Positions 1-8,135 of a stretch of 64,000 bases of DNA are shown here, in pieces (within the stretch, counting starts at the first letter, position 1; each line of letters opens with the position of its first letter). The stretch comes from Endozoicomonas sp. NE40 (lineage in GTDB: Bacteria > Pseudomonadota > Gammaproteobacteria > Pseudomonadales > Endozoicomonadaceae). The notes beneath the pieces were generated by a model that searched no databases, was not told the origin of the DNA, and saw only the letters and a program-made list of their open reading frames with translations. The position numbers were made by a program, and so were the translations under genes. The stretch covers positions 4,080,501 to 4,144,500 of the forward strand of contig NZ_JBEWTB010000002.1 of the NCBI RefSeq assembly GCF_040549045.1. The letters run 5' to 3'.

Positions 1-407
1 GCTGTCTACTGTTGCTTGAACGACTGGCGGATGCGGGTTATGAGGTTTCACTCGAGACCAGCGGTGCGCTGGATCTGGCTGAGGTGGATGCGCGAATTGT
101 CAAGGTGATGGACTTGAAGGCTCCAGGTTCCGGTGAGGCTGGAAAGAATCTTTATCAGAATATTCAACATCTGGATCACAAGGACCAGGTGAAGTTTGTG
201 ATTGCTGATCGTGCTGATTATGACTGGTCTGCCAGTAAGTTGATTGAGTATGATCTGGTCGGAAAAGTATCGGATGTGTTGTTCTCTCCGGTCAGTACCG
301 GAGTGGAGCCAGCGGAACTGGCAGAGTGGATTCTGGCTGATCGATTACCGGTTCGGTTTCAAATTCAGTTGCACCGGGTAATCTGGGGTGACAAAACAGG
401 TGTCTAA
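1..407 (+). CDS. queE: 7-carboxy-7-deazaguanine synthase, 3' part (cut by window edge)
   Basis: C-terminal part of QueE, the radical-SAM enzyme that converts 6-carboxy-tetrahydropterin to 7-carboxy-7-deazaguanine in queuosine (preQ0) synthesis. The open frame continues to base 1 without a start (frame reads Cys-Leu-Leu-Leu-Leu-Glu), so the 5' end with the CxxxCxxC cluster motif is outside the window. The visible part carries family blocks such as VSLETSG, DLKAPGSGE and the C-terminal QLHRVIWGD. It is followed 10 nt later by queC, the next enzyme in the pathway, which supports both the call and co-transcription. Confidence 0.93.
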   Translation, partial: CLLLLERLADAGYEVSLETSGALDLAEVDARIVKVMDLKAPGSGEAGKNLYQNIQHLDHKDQVKFVIADRADYDWSASKLIEYDLVGKVSDVLFSPVSTGVEPAELAEWILADRLPVRFQIQLHRVIWGDKTGV

Positions 408-417
408 GGAGATTGGA

Positions 418-1092
418 ATGTCTAAAAAAGCGGTTGTGCTTCTGTCAGGAGGTCTGGATTCTGCGACAGTTTTGGCGATGGCAAAGGATCAGGGTTATGA
501 GTGCTACACCATGAGCTTTGATTATGGTCAGCGTCATCGTGCCGAGTTGCACGCATCAAAGACTGTGTCTGAGGTGCTGGGTGCGAAGGATCACAAAACC
601 CTGAAGATGGATTTTCGGGATATCGGCGGTTCTGCGCTGACCGATGATGAGATTGATGTACCGGAGAATCTGGATGAGGGTATTCCTGTGACCTATGTTC
701 CGGCGCGCAATACGGTATTTCTGTCTCTGGCCCTGGGCTGGGCAGAAGTGCTGGGAGCCAGGGAACTCTTTATTGGTGCCAATGATGTTGATTATTCCGG
801 CTATCCGGACTGTCGACCAGAATATCTGGAAGCCTTTGAAAAAATGGCAAATCTTGCCACTAAAGCGGGTGTTGAGGGTGACCATTTCCATATTCGTGCG
901 CCCCTGTTAAAACTGACCAAGGCGCAGATTGTTCAGGAAGGGGATCGTCTGGGAGTAGACTATGGTCTGACCGTATCCTGCTATCAGGCTGATGAAGACG
1001 GTCGTGCCTGCGGGGTATGTGACAGCTGTCGTTACCGTAAAAAAGGCTTTGAAGAAGCCGGGCTGGATGACCCAACCCGTTACCAACCTTAA
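418..1092 (+). CDS. queC: 7-cyano-7-deazaguanine synthase
   Basis: QueC converts 7-carboxy-7-deazaguanine to preQ0 with ATP and ammonia in the cytosol. The PP-loop SGGLDS lies at residues 10-15 and the C-terminal zinc site has Cys188, Cys198, Cys201 and Cys204, matching the family spacing. The protein is 224 aa, the usual length. I chose ATG 418 because AAGGAG (406-411) precedes it at good spacing; the frame also opens at GTG 388 inside queE, but that has no ribosome site. It overlaps no gene and follows queE by 10 nt, so an operon is likely. Confidence 0.95.
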   Translation: MSKKAVVLLSGGLDSATVLAMAKDQGYECYTMSFDYGQRHRAELHASKTVSEVLGAKDHKTLKMDFRDIGGSALTDDEIDVPENLDEGIPVTYVPARNTVFLSLALGWAEVLGARELFIGANDVDYSGYPDCRPEYLEAFEKMANLATKAGVEGDHFHIRAPLLKLTKAQIVQEGDRLGVDYGLTVSCYQADEDGRACGVCDSCRYRKKGFEEAGLDDPTRYQP

Positions 1093-1098
1093 TCAGGC

Positions 1099-1139
1099 TG
1101 TTTGTTATCTTCTCCTTATTAATTTCCTGATAACAAACA
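1099..1139 (+). terminator. Inverted repeat after queC, possible terminator
   Basis: An 11-bp perfect inverted repeat (TGTTTGTTATC, 1099-1109, and its complement 1129-1139) starts 6 nt past the queC stop. The loop is 19 nt and the stem is A+T-rich, with only a loose T-rich stretch after it, so termination would be weak. Confidence 0.4.
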
Positions 1140-1240
1140 ACTTATTGTATTTTTAATGAATTTTCCTCAGACTGCCTCTGTCGACATCGTGTGGTAGAAT
1201 ACCCCGCAATTTGACGAGACAGGTCGTTAGTACAGGATTT

Positions 1241-2287
1241 ATGAGCGCAGTGAGTAGCAGAGACTTTGTTAAGAGTCACCTTCAGGGGCAGTCCATTGAA
1301 ACTCTGGATGCTGAGCGGGAAGAGGCCCTGAAAGAGCGGGTTCGGCAACTTCTTGATCGCGAAAATGCGGTTCTGGTGGCTCACTATTACACCGATCCGG
1401 TCGTGCAGGCACTGGCTGAGGAAACCGGCGGTTTTATTGCCGATTCTCTTGAGATGGCGCGTTTTGGTAGTCGTCACCCGGCGTCTACACTGGTGGTGGC
1501 CGGTGTTCGTTTTATGGGGGAGACCTCCAAGATTCTAAGCCCGGAAAAGCGAGTGTTAATGCCAACACTTGAAGCAGAGTGTTCGCTCGACCTGGGTTGT
1601 CCGGTGGATGAATTTTCTGAATTCTGTGACCAGCATCCGGATCGCTCCGTTGTCGTCTATGCCAATACCTCTGCAGCGGTAAAAGCCAGAGCGGACTGGG
1701 TGGTGACTTCCAGCTGTGCGCTGGATATTGTTGAGCACCTGATGGATCAGGACAAAAAGATAATCTGGGGACCGGATAAATACCTGGGCAGTTACATCCA
1801 GAAGCAGACGGGGGCCGATATGCTGTTGTGGAACAGCAGTTGCATTGTCCATGAAGAGTTCAAGGCAAAGGGTATCGTCGACCTGAAAAAGGTTTATCCC
1901 AATGCGGCTGTTCTGGTTCATCCTGAATCACCTGATGCGGTGGTTGAAGTAGCAGACGTTGTTGGTTCAACCAGTCAGCTGCTCAAAGCATCTCAGGAGC
2001 TGCCAAACGATACCTTTATCGTGGCGACCGACCGGGGGATTTTCTACAAAATGCAGCAGGCCTCTCCGGATAAGTCATTTATCGAAGCGCCAACGGCAGG
2101 TGAAAGTGCAACCTGCAGGAGTTGTGCGCACTGTCCGTGGATGGCGATGAATACGCTGGAAGCCCTGGTTCAGTGTCTGGAAAATCCTGGGCAGTTGAAT
2201 AAGATTGAGGTGGACGATAGCCTTCGTATTCGTTCTTTAGAGCCTTTGCAGAAGATGCTCGACTTTACCGCTTCGATGGCAAAGTGA
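1241..2287 (+). CDS. nadA: Quinolinate synthase A
   Basis: NadA condenses iminoaspartate with dihydroxyacetone phosphate to quinolinate, the second step of de novo NAD synthesis, using a labile [4Fe-4S] cluster. Cluster ligands expected from E. coli NadA are seen at Cys114, Cys201 and Cys298, the last within a CRSCAHC block. The protein is 348 aa, matching the E. coli enzyme (347). ATG 1241 is preceded by AGGA; the frame extends upstream to TTG 1211 without a better ribosome site. It is followed by a strong terminator, and nadB is not adjacent. Confidence 0.95.
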   Translation: MSAVSSRDFVKSHLQGQSIETLDAEREEALKERVRQLLDRENAVLVAHYYTDPVVQALAEETGGFIADSLEMARFGSRHPASTLVVAGVRFMGETSKILSPEKRVLMPTLEAECSLDLGCPVDEFSEFCDQHPDRSVVVYANTSAAVKARADWVVTSSCALDIVEHLMDQDKKIIWGPDKYLGSYIQKQTGADMLLWNSSCIVHEEFKAKGIVDLKKVYPNAAVLVHPESPDAVVEVADVVGSTSQLLKASQELPNDTFIVATDRGIFYKMQQASPDKSFIEAPTAGESATCRSCAHCPWMAMNTLEALVQCLENPGQLNKIEVDDSLRIRSLEPLQKMLDFTASMAK

Positions 2288-2339
2288 TGTCGGATATCTG
2301 AGAACCCCTCTCCCGGGTTTTCTCGGAGGCATTAATCAA

Positions 2340-2378
2340 TAAAAAGCCGGAAGGTCATTGGTCCTCCCGGCTTTTTTT
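2340..2378 (+). terminator. Rho-independent terminator of nadA
   Basis: AAAAAGCCGG...CCGGCTTTTTTT hairpin with a run of seven T, about 55 nt after nadA. It lies just upstream of the insertion sequence. Confidence 0.85.
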
Positions 2379-2399
2379 GTTTGTCTGACAAATCCTGAG

Positions 2400-2407
2400 G
2401 CAGGTCT
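2400..2407. repeat. IS66 target-site duplication, left copy
   Basis: GCAGGTCT, identical to bases 4716-4723 on the other side of the element. Confidence 0.93.
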
Positions 2408-2484
2408 GTAAGCGGTAAATTAACCCCACATTCCAAAGAAAGCCACGCCCCTTAATACTTCAGGTTTTAAAACGGGAGAAACTC

Positions 2485-2784
2485 ATGAAACCTGAAGAGC
2501 GCAAACAAAACCAGGCACTCTGGCAAGAGCGGATGAACGACTGGCAGCAGTCCGGACTCTCGGCCTCAGGCTGGTGTAAAAAGCACGACATCAAGCAGCA
2601 CCTGTTTTTTTACTGGAAGCACAAACTGCTCACCAGACCGGATAATAAATTGATCCCTCTGGGCGTTGTTCAGCCAGAACCTTCTGCGCCTTCCCTGGTG
2701 ATCCTCTATATGGATTCCATACGAATCGAAGCGGCTCCTGAACAGGCAGCAGCCCTGATCAAAGCATTGCAGGCTGCCTCGTGA
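2485..2784 (+). CDS. tnpA: IS66 accessory protein TnpA
   Basis: Small first protein (99 aa) of the IS66 element. The N-terminal half has the W..R...W..SGLS...WCKKH pattern of IS66 OrfA proteins, which resembles a helix-turn-helix. Its stop codon overlaps the tnpB start in GTGA (2781-2784), which points to translational coupling. ATG 2485 is preceded by GGGAGAA. Its exact part in IS66 transposition is not well defined; it is required in some family members. Confidence 0.9.
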   Translation: MKPEERKQNQALWQERMNDWQQSGLSASGWCKKHDIKQHLFFYWKHKLLTRPDNKLIPLGVVQPEPSAPSLVILYMDSIRIEAAPEQAAALIKALQAAS

Positions 2785-3131
2785 TCCGCCCGGAAGATGA
2801 GGTGGCTGTCTATCTCTACGCTGAGCACGTTGATATGCGCAAATCCATCGACGGGCTGGCGGCTTTAGTCGAACAACAAGCCGGACAATCACCATTTAAT
2901 CAGACGGTCTACGTCTTCTGTAATCGCAAGCGGGACAAGATCAAGCTGTTGTGCTGGGAGCGTAATGGCTTTGTGCTCTGGTATAAGCGACTGGAGAAAT
3001 TCCGCTTTAAATGGCCGGGGAATGAAGCACCCGAAGCGATCGATGGAGGCCTGCTCAACCAGCTTCTGGATGGTTATGACATTCGCCCCAAAGCACCTCA
3101 CCCAACACTGGAATATACGACTTTACTCTAA
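2781..3131 (+). CDS. tnpB: IS66 accessory protein TnpB (Orf2-like)
   Basis: The 116-aa second protein of the element. It has the family blocks DMRKSIDGLA (residues ~18-27), VYVFCNRKRDKIK and WYKRLEKF-type segments near the middle. The GTG start overlaps the tnpA stop by four bases. Full length and uninterrupted. Required with TnpA for transposition in studied IS66 elements. Confidence 0.92.
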   Translation: MIRPEDEVAVYLYAEHVDMRKSIDGLAALVEQQAGQSPFNQTVYVFCNRKRDKIKLLCWERNGFVLWYKRLEKFRFKWPGNEAPEAIDGGLLNQLLDGYDIRPKAPHPTLEYTTLL

Positions 3132-3172
3132 CAAGGTGGCAATGACTGCGCCACCGTCTATTCTGAATCGGC

Positions 3173-4687
3173 ATGGAAGCCTGCCCTGTCCCTTTACCCG
3201 ATAATAACCCCGAGCTGATTGCCTGGGTTCAGTCCATCCTTGCGAAAAATGCATTGCTGGAAGAACGCCTTCGCCTTCTTCTGCATAAACAGTTTGGTGC
3301 CTCCAGCGAAAAGACATCACCGGATCAGCAGGAACTGTTCAACGAAGCCGAGCAAGATCAACCGGAACAGCCTGAGCCAGACCCCGAAGAAAGCGTCACG
3401 GTTGCAGAACATACTCGCCAGAAGAAAGGTCGAAAACCGCTACCCAAAGATCTGCCAAGAGTCCGGGAAGAGCACGACATCCGTGACGATGAAAAAAACT
3501 GCAGCGGCTGCGGTAATCAACTTCATCGTATAGGCGAAGAAGTGACCGAACAGCTGGATATCATTCCGGCCAAAATCCGGGTTATCCAGAATGTGCGGTT
3601 CAAGTACGGCTGCAGATGCTGTGAAGAAGGCATTAAAACAGCCAAACTGCCCGCCCAACCGATACCGGGCAGCATAGCTACTCCGGGGCTGTTAGCCTTC
3701 ATTGCCACCAGTAAATACGTTGACGGATTGCCTTTATACCGTCAGGAGAAATTTATCCTGGCTCGTCTGGGTGTTGATATTGCCCGTGCCACCACCTCAC
3801 TGTGGATGGTGCGCTGTGGTGATCTGGTGCAACCGTTAATCAACCTGATGCGGGACAAGCTGCTGGAAGCGCCACTGATTCACTGTGACGAAACGGTCAC
3901 CCAGGTGCTCAACGAGGAAGGCAAGGCTGCCCGAAGTCATTCGTACATGTGGGTTCAGGTGGCTGAACCGGTGAAAAATCAAAAGATCATTCTGTTCGAT
4001 TACGCGCCCAGCCGCAGCGGTTCAGTACCCATGAAGCTGCTGGATGGCTTCCGGGGCTATCTGCAAACCGATGGTTACGAAGGCTATGCTGCCATAGGTC
4101 GCAAAAGCGGGGTAATCAGTCAAGGCTGTTGGGCTCACGCTCGTCGAAAGTTCGATGAAGCCATCAAGGGGCAGAAAGATAAAAACAAAACCGGCAAAAG
4201 CCATATGGGGCTGTCTTATATCCGTAAGCTCTATCAAATAGAACATGGGATAAAAGAGAGCCCTCCGGATGAACGAAAAAGGGTACGGCAGGAACAAAGT
4301 CTGCCGGTTCTGCAGAAATTACGACAATGGCTGGATAAATCGTTGCCCCAGGTGCCGCCAAAAACCTTGTTGGGCAAGGCCCTTTATTACCTGAATAACC
4401 AGTGGGAAAAGCTCATCCGTTATTGCGACGAGGGTTACCTGCGTATGGACAATAATCTGGCCGAAAATGCGATTCGTCCGTTCGTGGTGGGTCGCAAGGC
4501 GTGGCTGTTCAGCAACAGTACTGACGGAGCTAAAGCCAGCGCCAATCTTTATAGCCTGGTAGAAACAGCGAAAGCCTGCGGGTTGGAACCCTGCCATTAT
4601 CTGAAGACCGTCTTCAACGACTTGCCAAGGGCAGAGTCAATTGCCGATATCGAGCAGTTGCTGCCCTGGAATCAGAAGCCAGTTTGA
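3173..4687 (+). CDS. tnpC: IS66 transposase TnpC
   Basis: The DDE transposase of the element, 504 aa. Candidate catalytic residues are Asp239 (in HCDETVT), Asp300 (in QTDGYEGY) and Glu431 (in NNLAENAIRPF). A zinc-finger-like segment (CSGCG ... CRCCEEG, about residues 110-150) precedes the catalytic core, and an insertion domain with conserved CWAHARRKFDEA lies between the second Asp and the Glu, as in the family. The frame is intact and ends 28 bp before the right terminus, so the element may still be active. Confidence 0.95.
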   Translation: MEACPVPLPDNNPELIAWVQSILAKNALLEERLRLLLHKQFGASSEKTSPDQQELFNEAEQDQPEQPEPDPEESVTVAEHTRQKKGRKPLPKDLPRVREEHDIRDDEKNCSGCGNQLHRIGEEVTEQLDIIPAKIRVIQNVRFKYGCRCCEEGIKTAKLPAQPIPGSIATPGLLAFIATSKYVDGLPLYRQEKFILARLGVDIARATTSLWMVRCGDLVQPLINLMRDKLLEAPLIHCDETVTQVLNEEGKAARSHSYMWVQVAEPVKNQKIILFDYAPSRSGSVPMKLLDGFRGYLQTDGYEGYAAIGRKSGVISQGCWAHARRKFDEAIKGQKDKNKTGKSHMGLSYIRKLYQIEHGIKESPPDERKRVRQEQSLPVLQKLRQWLDKSLPQVPPKTLLGKALYYLNNQWEKLIRYCDEGYLRMDNNLAENAIRPFVVGRKAWLFSNSTDGAKASANLYSLVETAKACGLEPCHYLKTVFNDLPRAESIADIEQLLPWNQKPV

Positions 4688-4715
4688 ATCAAGGTGTGGT
4701 GGAATTACCGCTTAC

Positions 4716-4723
4716 GCAGGTCT
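4716..4723. repeat. IS66 target-site duplication, right copy
   Basis: GCAGGTCT, identical to bases 2400-2407; fixes the element borders at 2408 and 4715. Confidence 0.93.
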
Positions 4724-4788
4724 TGATGTTATAGGTGATCGGCCGATGCTTCTTTCATGGTTCGACAGCTGATGAAAGGGCTCAGACA

Positions 4789-6093
4789 ATGAAAACGGAA
4801 CCTTCAATTCACCGCCAGTATTCAGGTTTTTCCGGCGTTGTTCGCAAAGTACTGGATAAAGCCAGGCGTATTATTCGCTTTATGGGCCTGCGCTCTGTAA
4901 AGCCTTTTCCCCCAAATACTCCTTCATTAATGACCCATGAACCCAGTGCTCACTATGAAGGTAAAAGTCTGGCTGATCGTAATGTTGCTCAGCATTCTCC
5001 CAGTGATAAAAAGGGTGGGCTTGCAGAGTTGAGTGAAAAATATGCTGGGTTTCGGGCAAATAATACGAACCTTAAGTCACTATTGAATGACCTGACTCAA
5101 ACAAAAACGGGTCAGTGGCCGGATGAATCTGATGAGCAGTTTCAGTACCGATTAAAAAACGCAATGGTACTGAGTGGCCTGGGATCGCTGCTTCAGGATG
5201 AAACATTAGCCCAGCGACGGCGCATAACGCCGTCAATCAAGTCCAGACAAATTCAGAAACTGGGCGAGTATATGGCAATGAAACCACTAAATTTTTATCA
5301 AAGTGTTGTTTCAAATCAGCCGCATATTGGTGAAACTTCAGGTGATGTTGGCGCTTTTCTTGTAACCAATCTGCGAAATCAGCCGGTGAATAACAACATT
5401 GAAGCGAGAAATTGGTATTTGTTTTGTCGTGCTTACCTTGATGAGGTGAGTGATGAGGTGTTGGGTTCTGTGGGCTATGACATGAACCAGAGAAAATTGT
5501 CAGACTGTATCCCGGATTTAGGGATTGAAAAAATGGATGGCAACTATATTGAAAACCTGAATGAAACCATTAGTTCAATGGATAAGGTTAAGCCAACGTC
5601 TGCGGAGACTGTCAAAGAATACTGCAAAGAGCATGGTATTGTTTATATTCCAGGTCAAAAGACAGTCGCCTTTGATGTCGGCGACAAATTGCATCAGAGC
5701 CTTTTTCTCTTGCAGTACCTGCGTAATACATATGAGTCCAGCAAGCTGGCAATATTGTCAAAATTTTCAGGTATCAAAGATTCAGACCAGATTCAGGCAT
5801 TTATGCCGGAGAAGCAATTAGCAGGTCAACTAAGCGATCATATGAGAGGCCTGACTGACACAGTTGCTCAGAACCTGATGAAAAAATCGATGCCTGACAG
5901 TTATGCGGTGCCACCAGAGAATGCCTCTCAGCAAAAAAAACCTTTTTCTTACCAGCAGGCCTTGCTGATTGCAGATGATAATAGGTGCTACTGGAACAGT
6001 GACGATAATCAGCCTCGCCACGGGCGGCAGGATGAGAAACCACTGGAAAGCTTTGAAGAGTATCTGGAGCGATCAGAAAAAGAACAGGCTTGA
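4789..6093 (+). CDS. Uncharacterised protein, possible secreted effector
   Basis: I do not recognise a family. The protein is 434 aa with ATG 4789 preceded by an AAAGGG-like site; the frame opens at GTG 4735, too near the insertion sequence to be a likely start. There is no signal peptide or membrane segment; the N-terminal ~70 residues are basic and rich in Ser and Pro, followed by a mostly helical, polar body. It begins MKTEP, as does the unknown protein encoded at 20536-21681, and both have basic, Ser-rich N-termini typical of type III substrates. The IS66 right end lies 66 bp upstream, so its native promoter may be displaced. Function unknown; the effector idea is inference. Confidence 0.6.
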   Translation: MKTEPSIHRQYSGFSGVVRKVLDKARRIIRFMGLRSVKPFPPNTPSLMTHEPSAHYEGKSLADRNVAQHSPSDKKGGLAELSEKYAGFRANNTNLKSLLNDLTQTKTGQWPDESDEQFQYRLKNAMVLSGLGSLLQDETLAQRRRITPSIKSRQIQKLGEYMAMKPLNFYQSVVSNQPHIGETSGDVGAFLVTNLRNQPVNNNIEARNWYLFCRAYLDEVSDEVLGSVGYDMNQRKLSDCIPDLGIEKMDGNYIENLNETISSMDKVKPTSAETVKEYCKEHGIVYIPGQKTVAFDVGDKLHQSLFLLQYLRNTYESSKLAILSKFSGIKDSDQIQAFMPEKQLAGQLSDHMRGLTDTVAQNLMKKSMPDSYAVPPENASQQKKPFSYQQALLIADDNRCYWNSDDNQPRHGRQDEKPLESFEEYLERSEKEQA

Positions 6094-6155
6094 TGCCTGT
6101 CCTGCCGCTTTCTTACACTGCTCAGTTCTAATTGTGGAGAGGGTTGATCTGGCCC

Positions 6156-7607
6156 TTAGTTATTTTTTAACTTGTTTCGATAGGCATAGACGTCACTGAG
6201 TTTTTTCTCAATTCGAGCCGTCAGCGCATAGTTATTGCCAGCCAGCTTTTTGGCGTACTGAAGGTGCTTGATGGCATCATCAAGGTTGCCACTTAGAAAG
6301 AAAAATTCTGCCCTGGACTGATGCAGGCCGAGAATATCGCCTGCCTGACCTTGAGCTTCTGCCAGGTAATACCAGATGTCAGGGTCATCCGGTCGACTGC
6401 GGCTGAGAGCCTGAAGCGTATCTCTGGCACCGGTAAAGTCTTTGCTTTCCGTTTGCAGTTCGGCCTTTGTGAACATCAGGGGATAGTTATCCAGATAGAC
6501 CTTTAATGCCCGATCGATACGGGCAAGCGCCTCTTTGTGTTTGCCCTGGGCGGACTCCAGTCGGGCTTTGGCCATGATCATGTAAAGGTTGTTCGGGTGC
6601 TTTTCCAGTAGCGTGTTCAACGCTTTTTCTGCTGTGGCGTAATCTTTGCTGAGATAGCTTGCCAGTGCCAGACCATAACGGGTGACATCCGGAGCGCTGG
6701 TGTAACCGTCCTGCAGTTCGTTTTGCAACTGTTTAGCAAAGGCTGCCGGATTTTCTGCGCTGAGGGCAAACAGTCTCATGCGCACCAGTTGATAATCCAC
6801 ACTGCCTTTGGTTCCTCCGCTGGGCATTTGTGCGGCCCTGGCCCGGGAGTCCGCAATCCGGTTATCAGTGACCGGATGTGTTAGCAGGAATTCAGGCGGC
6901 CGACTCTGGTAACGACTGGAGCGGTTCATTTCTTCAAAGATTTCCGGCATGGCGTTTGGATCAAAACCAGCCCTGGACAAGGTGATGATACCAAGGTTAT
7001 CCGCTTCCCGTTCAAACTGGCGGCTGAAACGCAGGCTGCTGCTCTGGATACCGGCAATGGTGGAGGACAATGCCGCAACACCGGCGTCGCTTCCCGCTGT
7101 CGCCATCAGTACCACCGAGGCAATGATGGCTGCTGCGGTCGGGATGCTTTTACGCTGGGCTTCTTCAACATTCCGGGCGTAGTGGCGCTGGCTCAGGTGG
7201 GCAAGTTCGTGTGCCATCACTGCTGCAAACTGAGCTTCGTTGTTGGCATTGAAAAACAGGCCAGTGTTGACTCCAATGATGCCACCGGGGGCCGCAAAAG
7301 CATTGAGGGCTGAGCTGTCGATAATCATAGTCGACAACCGGTGGTCGTGGATGCCACTGTGTTCAGCCAGTCGATAGGTCAGACGTTCCAGGTAGTCTTT
7401 GGTTTCTGCATCGCTGATGGTCGGTGTGCGGCTACGCAGGTATTTGAGGTAGGTCTGGCCCAGTTCGTACTCCTGCTGTGGAGAAACAATGCCTGACGTC
7501 GTGTCGCCCAGGCTTGGGAGTTCGATAGGGGCCGCGCTCACAACTGCTGAGGAAAGTCCAAGCCAGGTGCTAAGCAGGGCTGCCGTGAGGTAACCCGGTC
7601 GCTTCAT
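6156..7607 (-). CDS. bepA: Periplasmic M48 metalloprotease with TPR domain, BepA-like
   Basis: BepA-type zinc protease/chaperone that helps assemble or degrade outer-membrane proteins such as LptD in the periplasm. The 483-aa protein starts with a signal peptide (MKRPGYLTAALLSTWLGL..., cleavage near SAA). The zinc motif HELAH is at residues 133-137, a likely third ligand lies in FEREADNLG, and the C-terminal ~200 residues carry TPR-like repeats. I chose ATG 7607 because it begins the signal peptide; the frame extends 20 codons further upstream. The length matches E. coli BepA (487). It stands alone, convergent with the 4789 gene. Confidence 0.9.
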   Translation of the reverse strand: MKRPGYLTAALLSTWLGLSSAVVSAAPIELPSLGDTTSGIVSPQQEYELGQTYLKYLRSRTPTISDAETKDYLERLTYRLAEHSGIHDHRLSTMIIDSSALNAFAAPGGIIGVNTGLFFNANNEAQFAAVMAHELAHLSQRHYARNVEEAQRKSIPTAAAIIASVVLMATAGSDAGVAALSSTIAGIQSSSLRFSRQFEREADNLGIITLSRAGFDPNAMPEIFEEMNRSSRYQSRPPEFLLTHPVTDNRIADSRARAAQMPSGGTKGSVDYQLVRMRLFALSAENPAAFAKQLQNELQDGYTSAPDVTRYGLALASYLSKDYATAEKALNTLLEKHPNNLYMIMAKARLESAQGKHKEALARIDRALKVYLDNYPLMFTKAELQTESKDFTGARDTLQALSRSRPDDPDIWYYLAEAQGQAGDILGLHQSRAEFFFLSGNLDDAIKHLQYAKKLAGNNYALTARIEKKLSDVYAYRNKLKNN

Positions 7608-7881
7608 AGAATGTCCATACTCGTGTGGTGTCGGGTGCAATGTATCGTTTACGTTGCGGCAATACAAAATAGATTTCTACGATTTTACACATCATCGACG
7701 GAGGAAGGTAATCTATTAGGGGCAATAAACAGAAAATGTAATGAATTCTTTACACTCCGTTATCTCCAGACAGCGGAGCATGATGCCGACAAATTGCGTA
7801 CAATACTGGGTTATCATGAGTCTGCAACATTGTACGTTTCAAATAGAGTTCATGTTGTACCACGGGAGAGAATAGCCAGCC

Positions 7882-8112
7882 ATGGTTGAAGTTGATCTGG
7901 AACTGGATCTCAAGGGAATGAACTGTCCTTTGCCATTACTCAAAGCCAAACAGGGTTTAAAGCAGTTGCGTAGCGGTCAGGTACTCAGGGTTCAGGCGAC
8001 GGACCCTGGTTCCGTCCGGGATTTCGAAAGCTTTGCCCGCATCAGCGGCCATGAGTTGATTTCATCGGAACAGGTGTCGGGCGTATTTATTCACACACTG
8101 CGACACAAATAA
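7882..8112 (+). CDS. TusA/SirA-family sulfur carrier protein
   Basis: A 76-aa TusA-fold protein. The hallmark C-P-x-P motif is present as NCPLP near residue 14, where the Cys would carry persulfide. Family members relay sulfur for tRNA thiolation or other sulfur transfer. ATG 7882 follows a GGGAGAGA purine stretch. It is 23 nt ahead of the PerM-like permease gene and probably co-transcribed with it; this pairing (sulfurtransferase then AI-2E-type permease, near bcp, dapA and bamC) recurs in gammaproteobacteria. It may not be the TusA that serves mnm5s2U synthesis, so I give no symbol. Confidence 0.85.
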   Translation: MVEVDLELDLKGMNCPLPLLKAKQGLKQLRSGQVLRVQATDPGSVRDFESFARISGHELISSEQVSGVFIHTLRHK

Positions 8113-8135
8113 GGGATAGTTAAGGAATAGTACGA

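Larger units (their letters stand above)
2408..4715 (+). mobile_element. IS66-family insertion sequence, complete
   Basis: The element is 2308 bp. Its left end begins GTAAGCGGTAA (2408) and the right end is the imperfect complement, ending ...TTACCGCTTAC at 4715. The 8-bp sequence GCAGGTCT occurs immediately outside both ends (2400-2407 and 4716-4723), a perfect target duplication of the length expected for IS66. It carries tnpA, tnpB and tnpC in the standard order with open frames. Intact ends, frames and flanking repeats suggest a fairly recent insertion, downstream of nadA and upstream of the 4789 gene. Confidence 0.95.

Noticed and set aside
7611..7889. 92-aa frame between bepA and the TusA-like gene
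   Set aside because: No ribosome site, no family likeness; it overlaps the bepA leader and the start of the real gene, and its residues look random.
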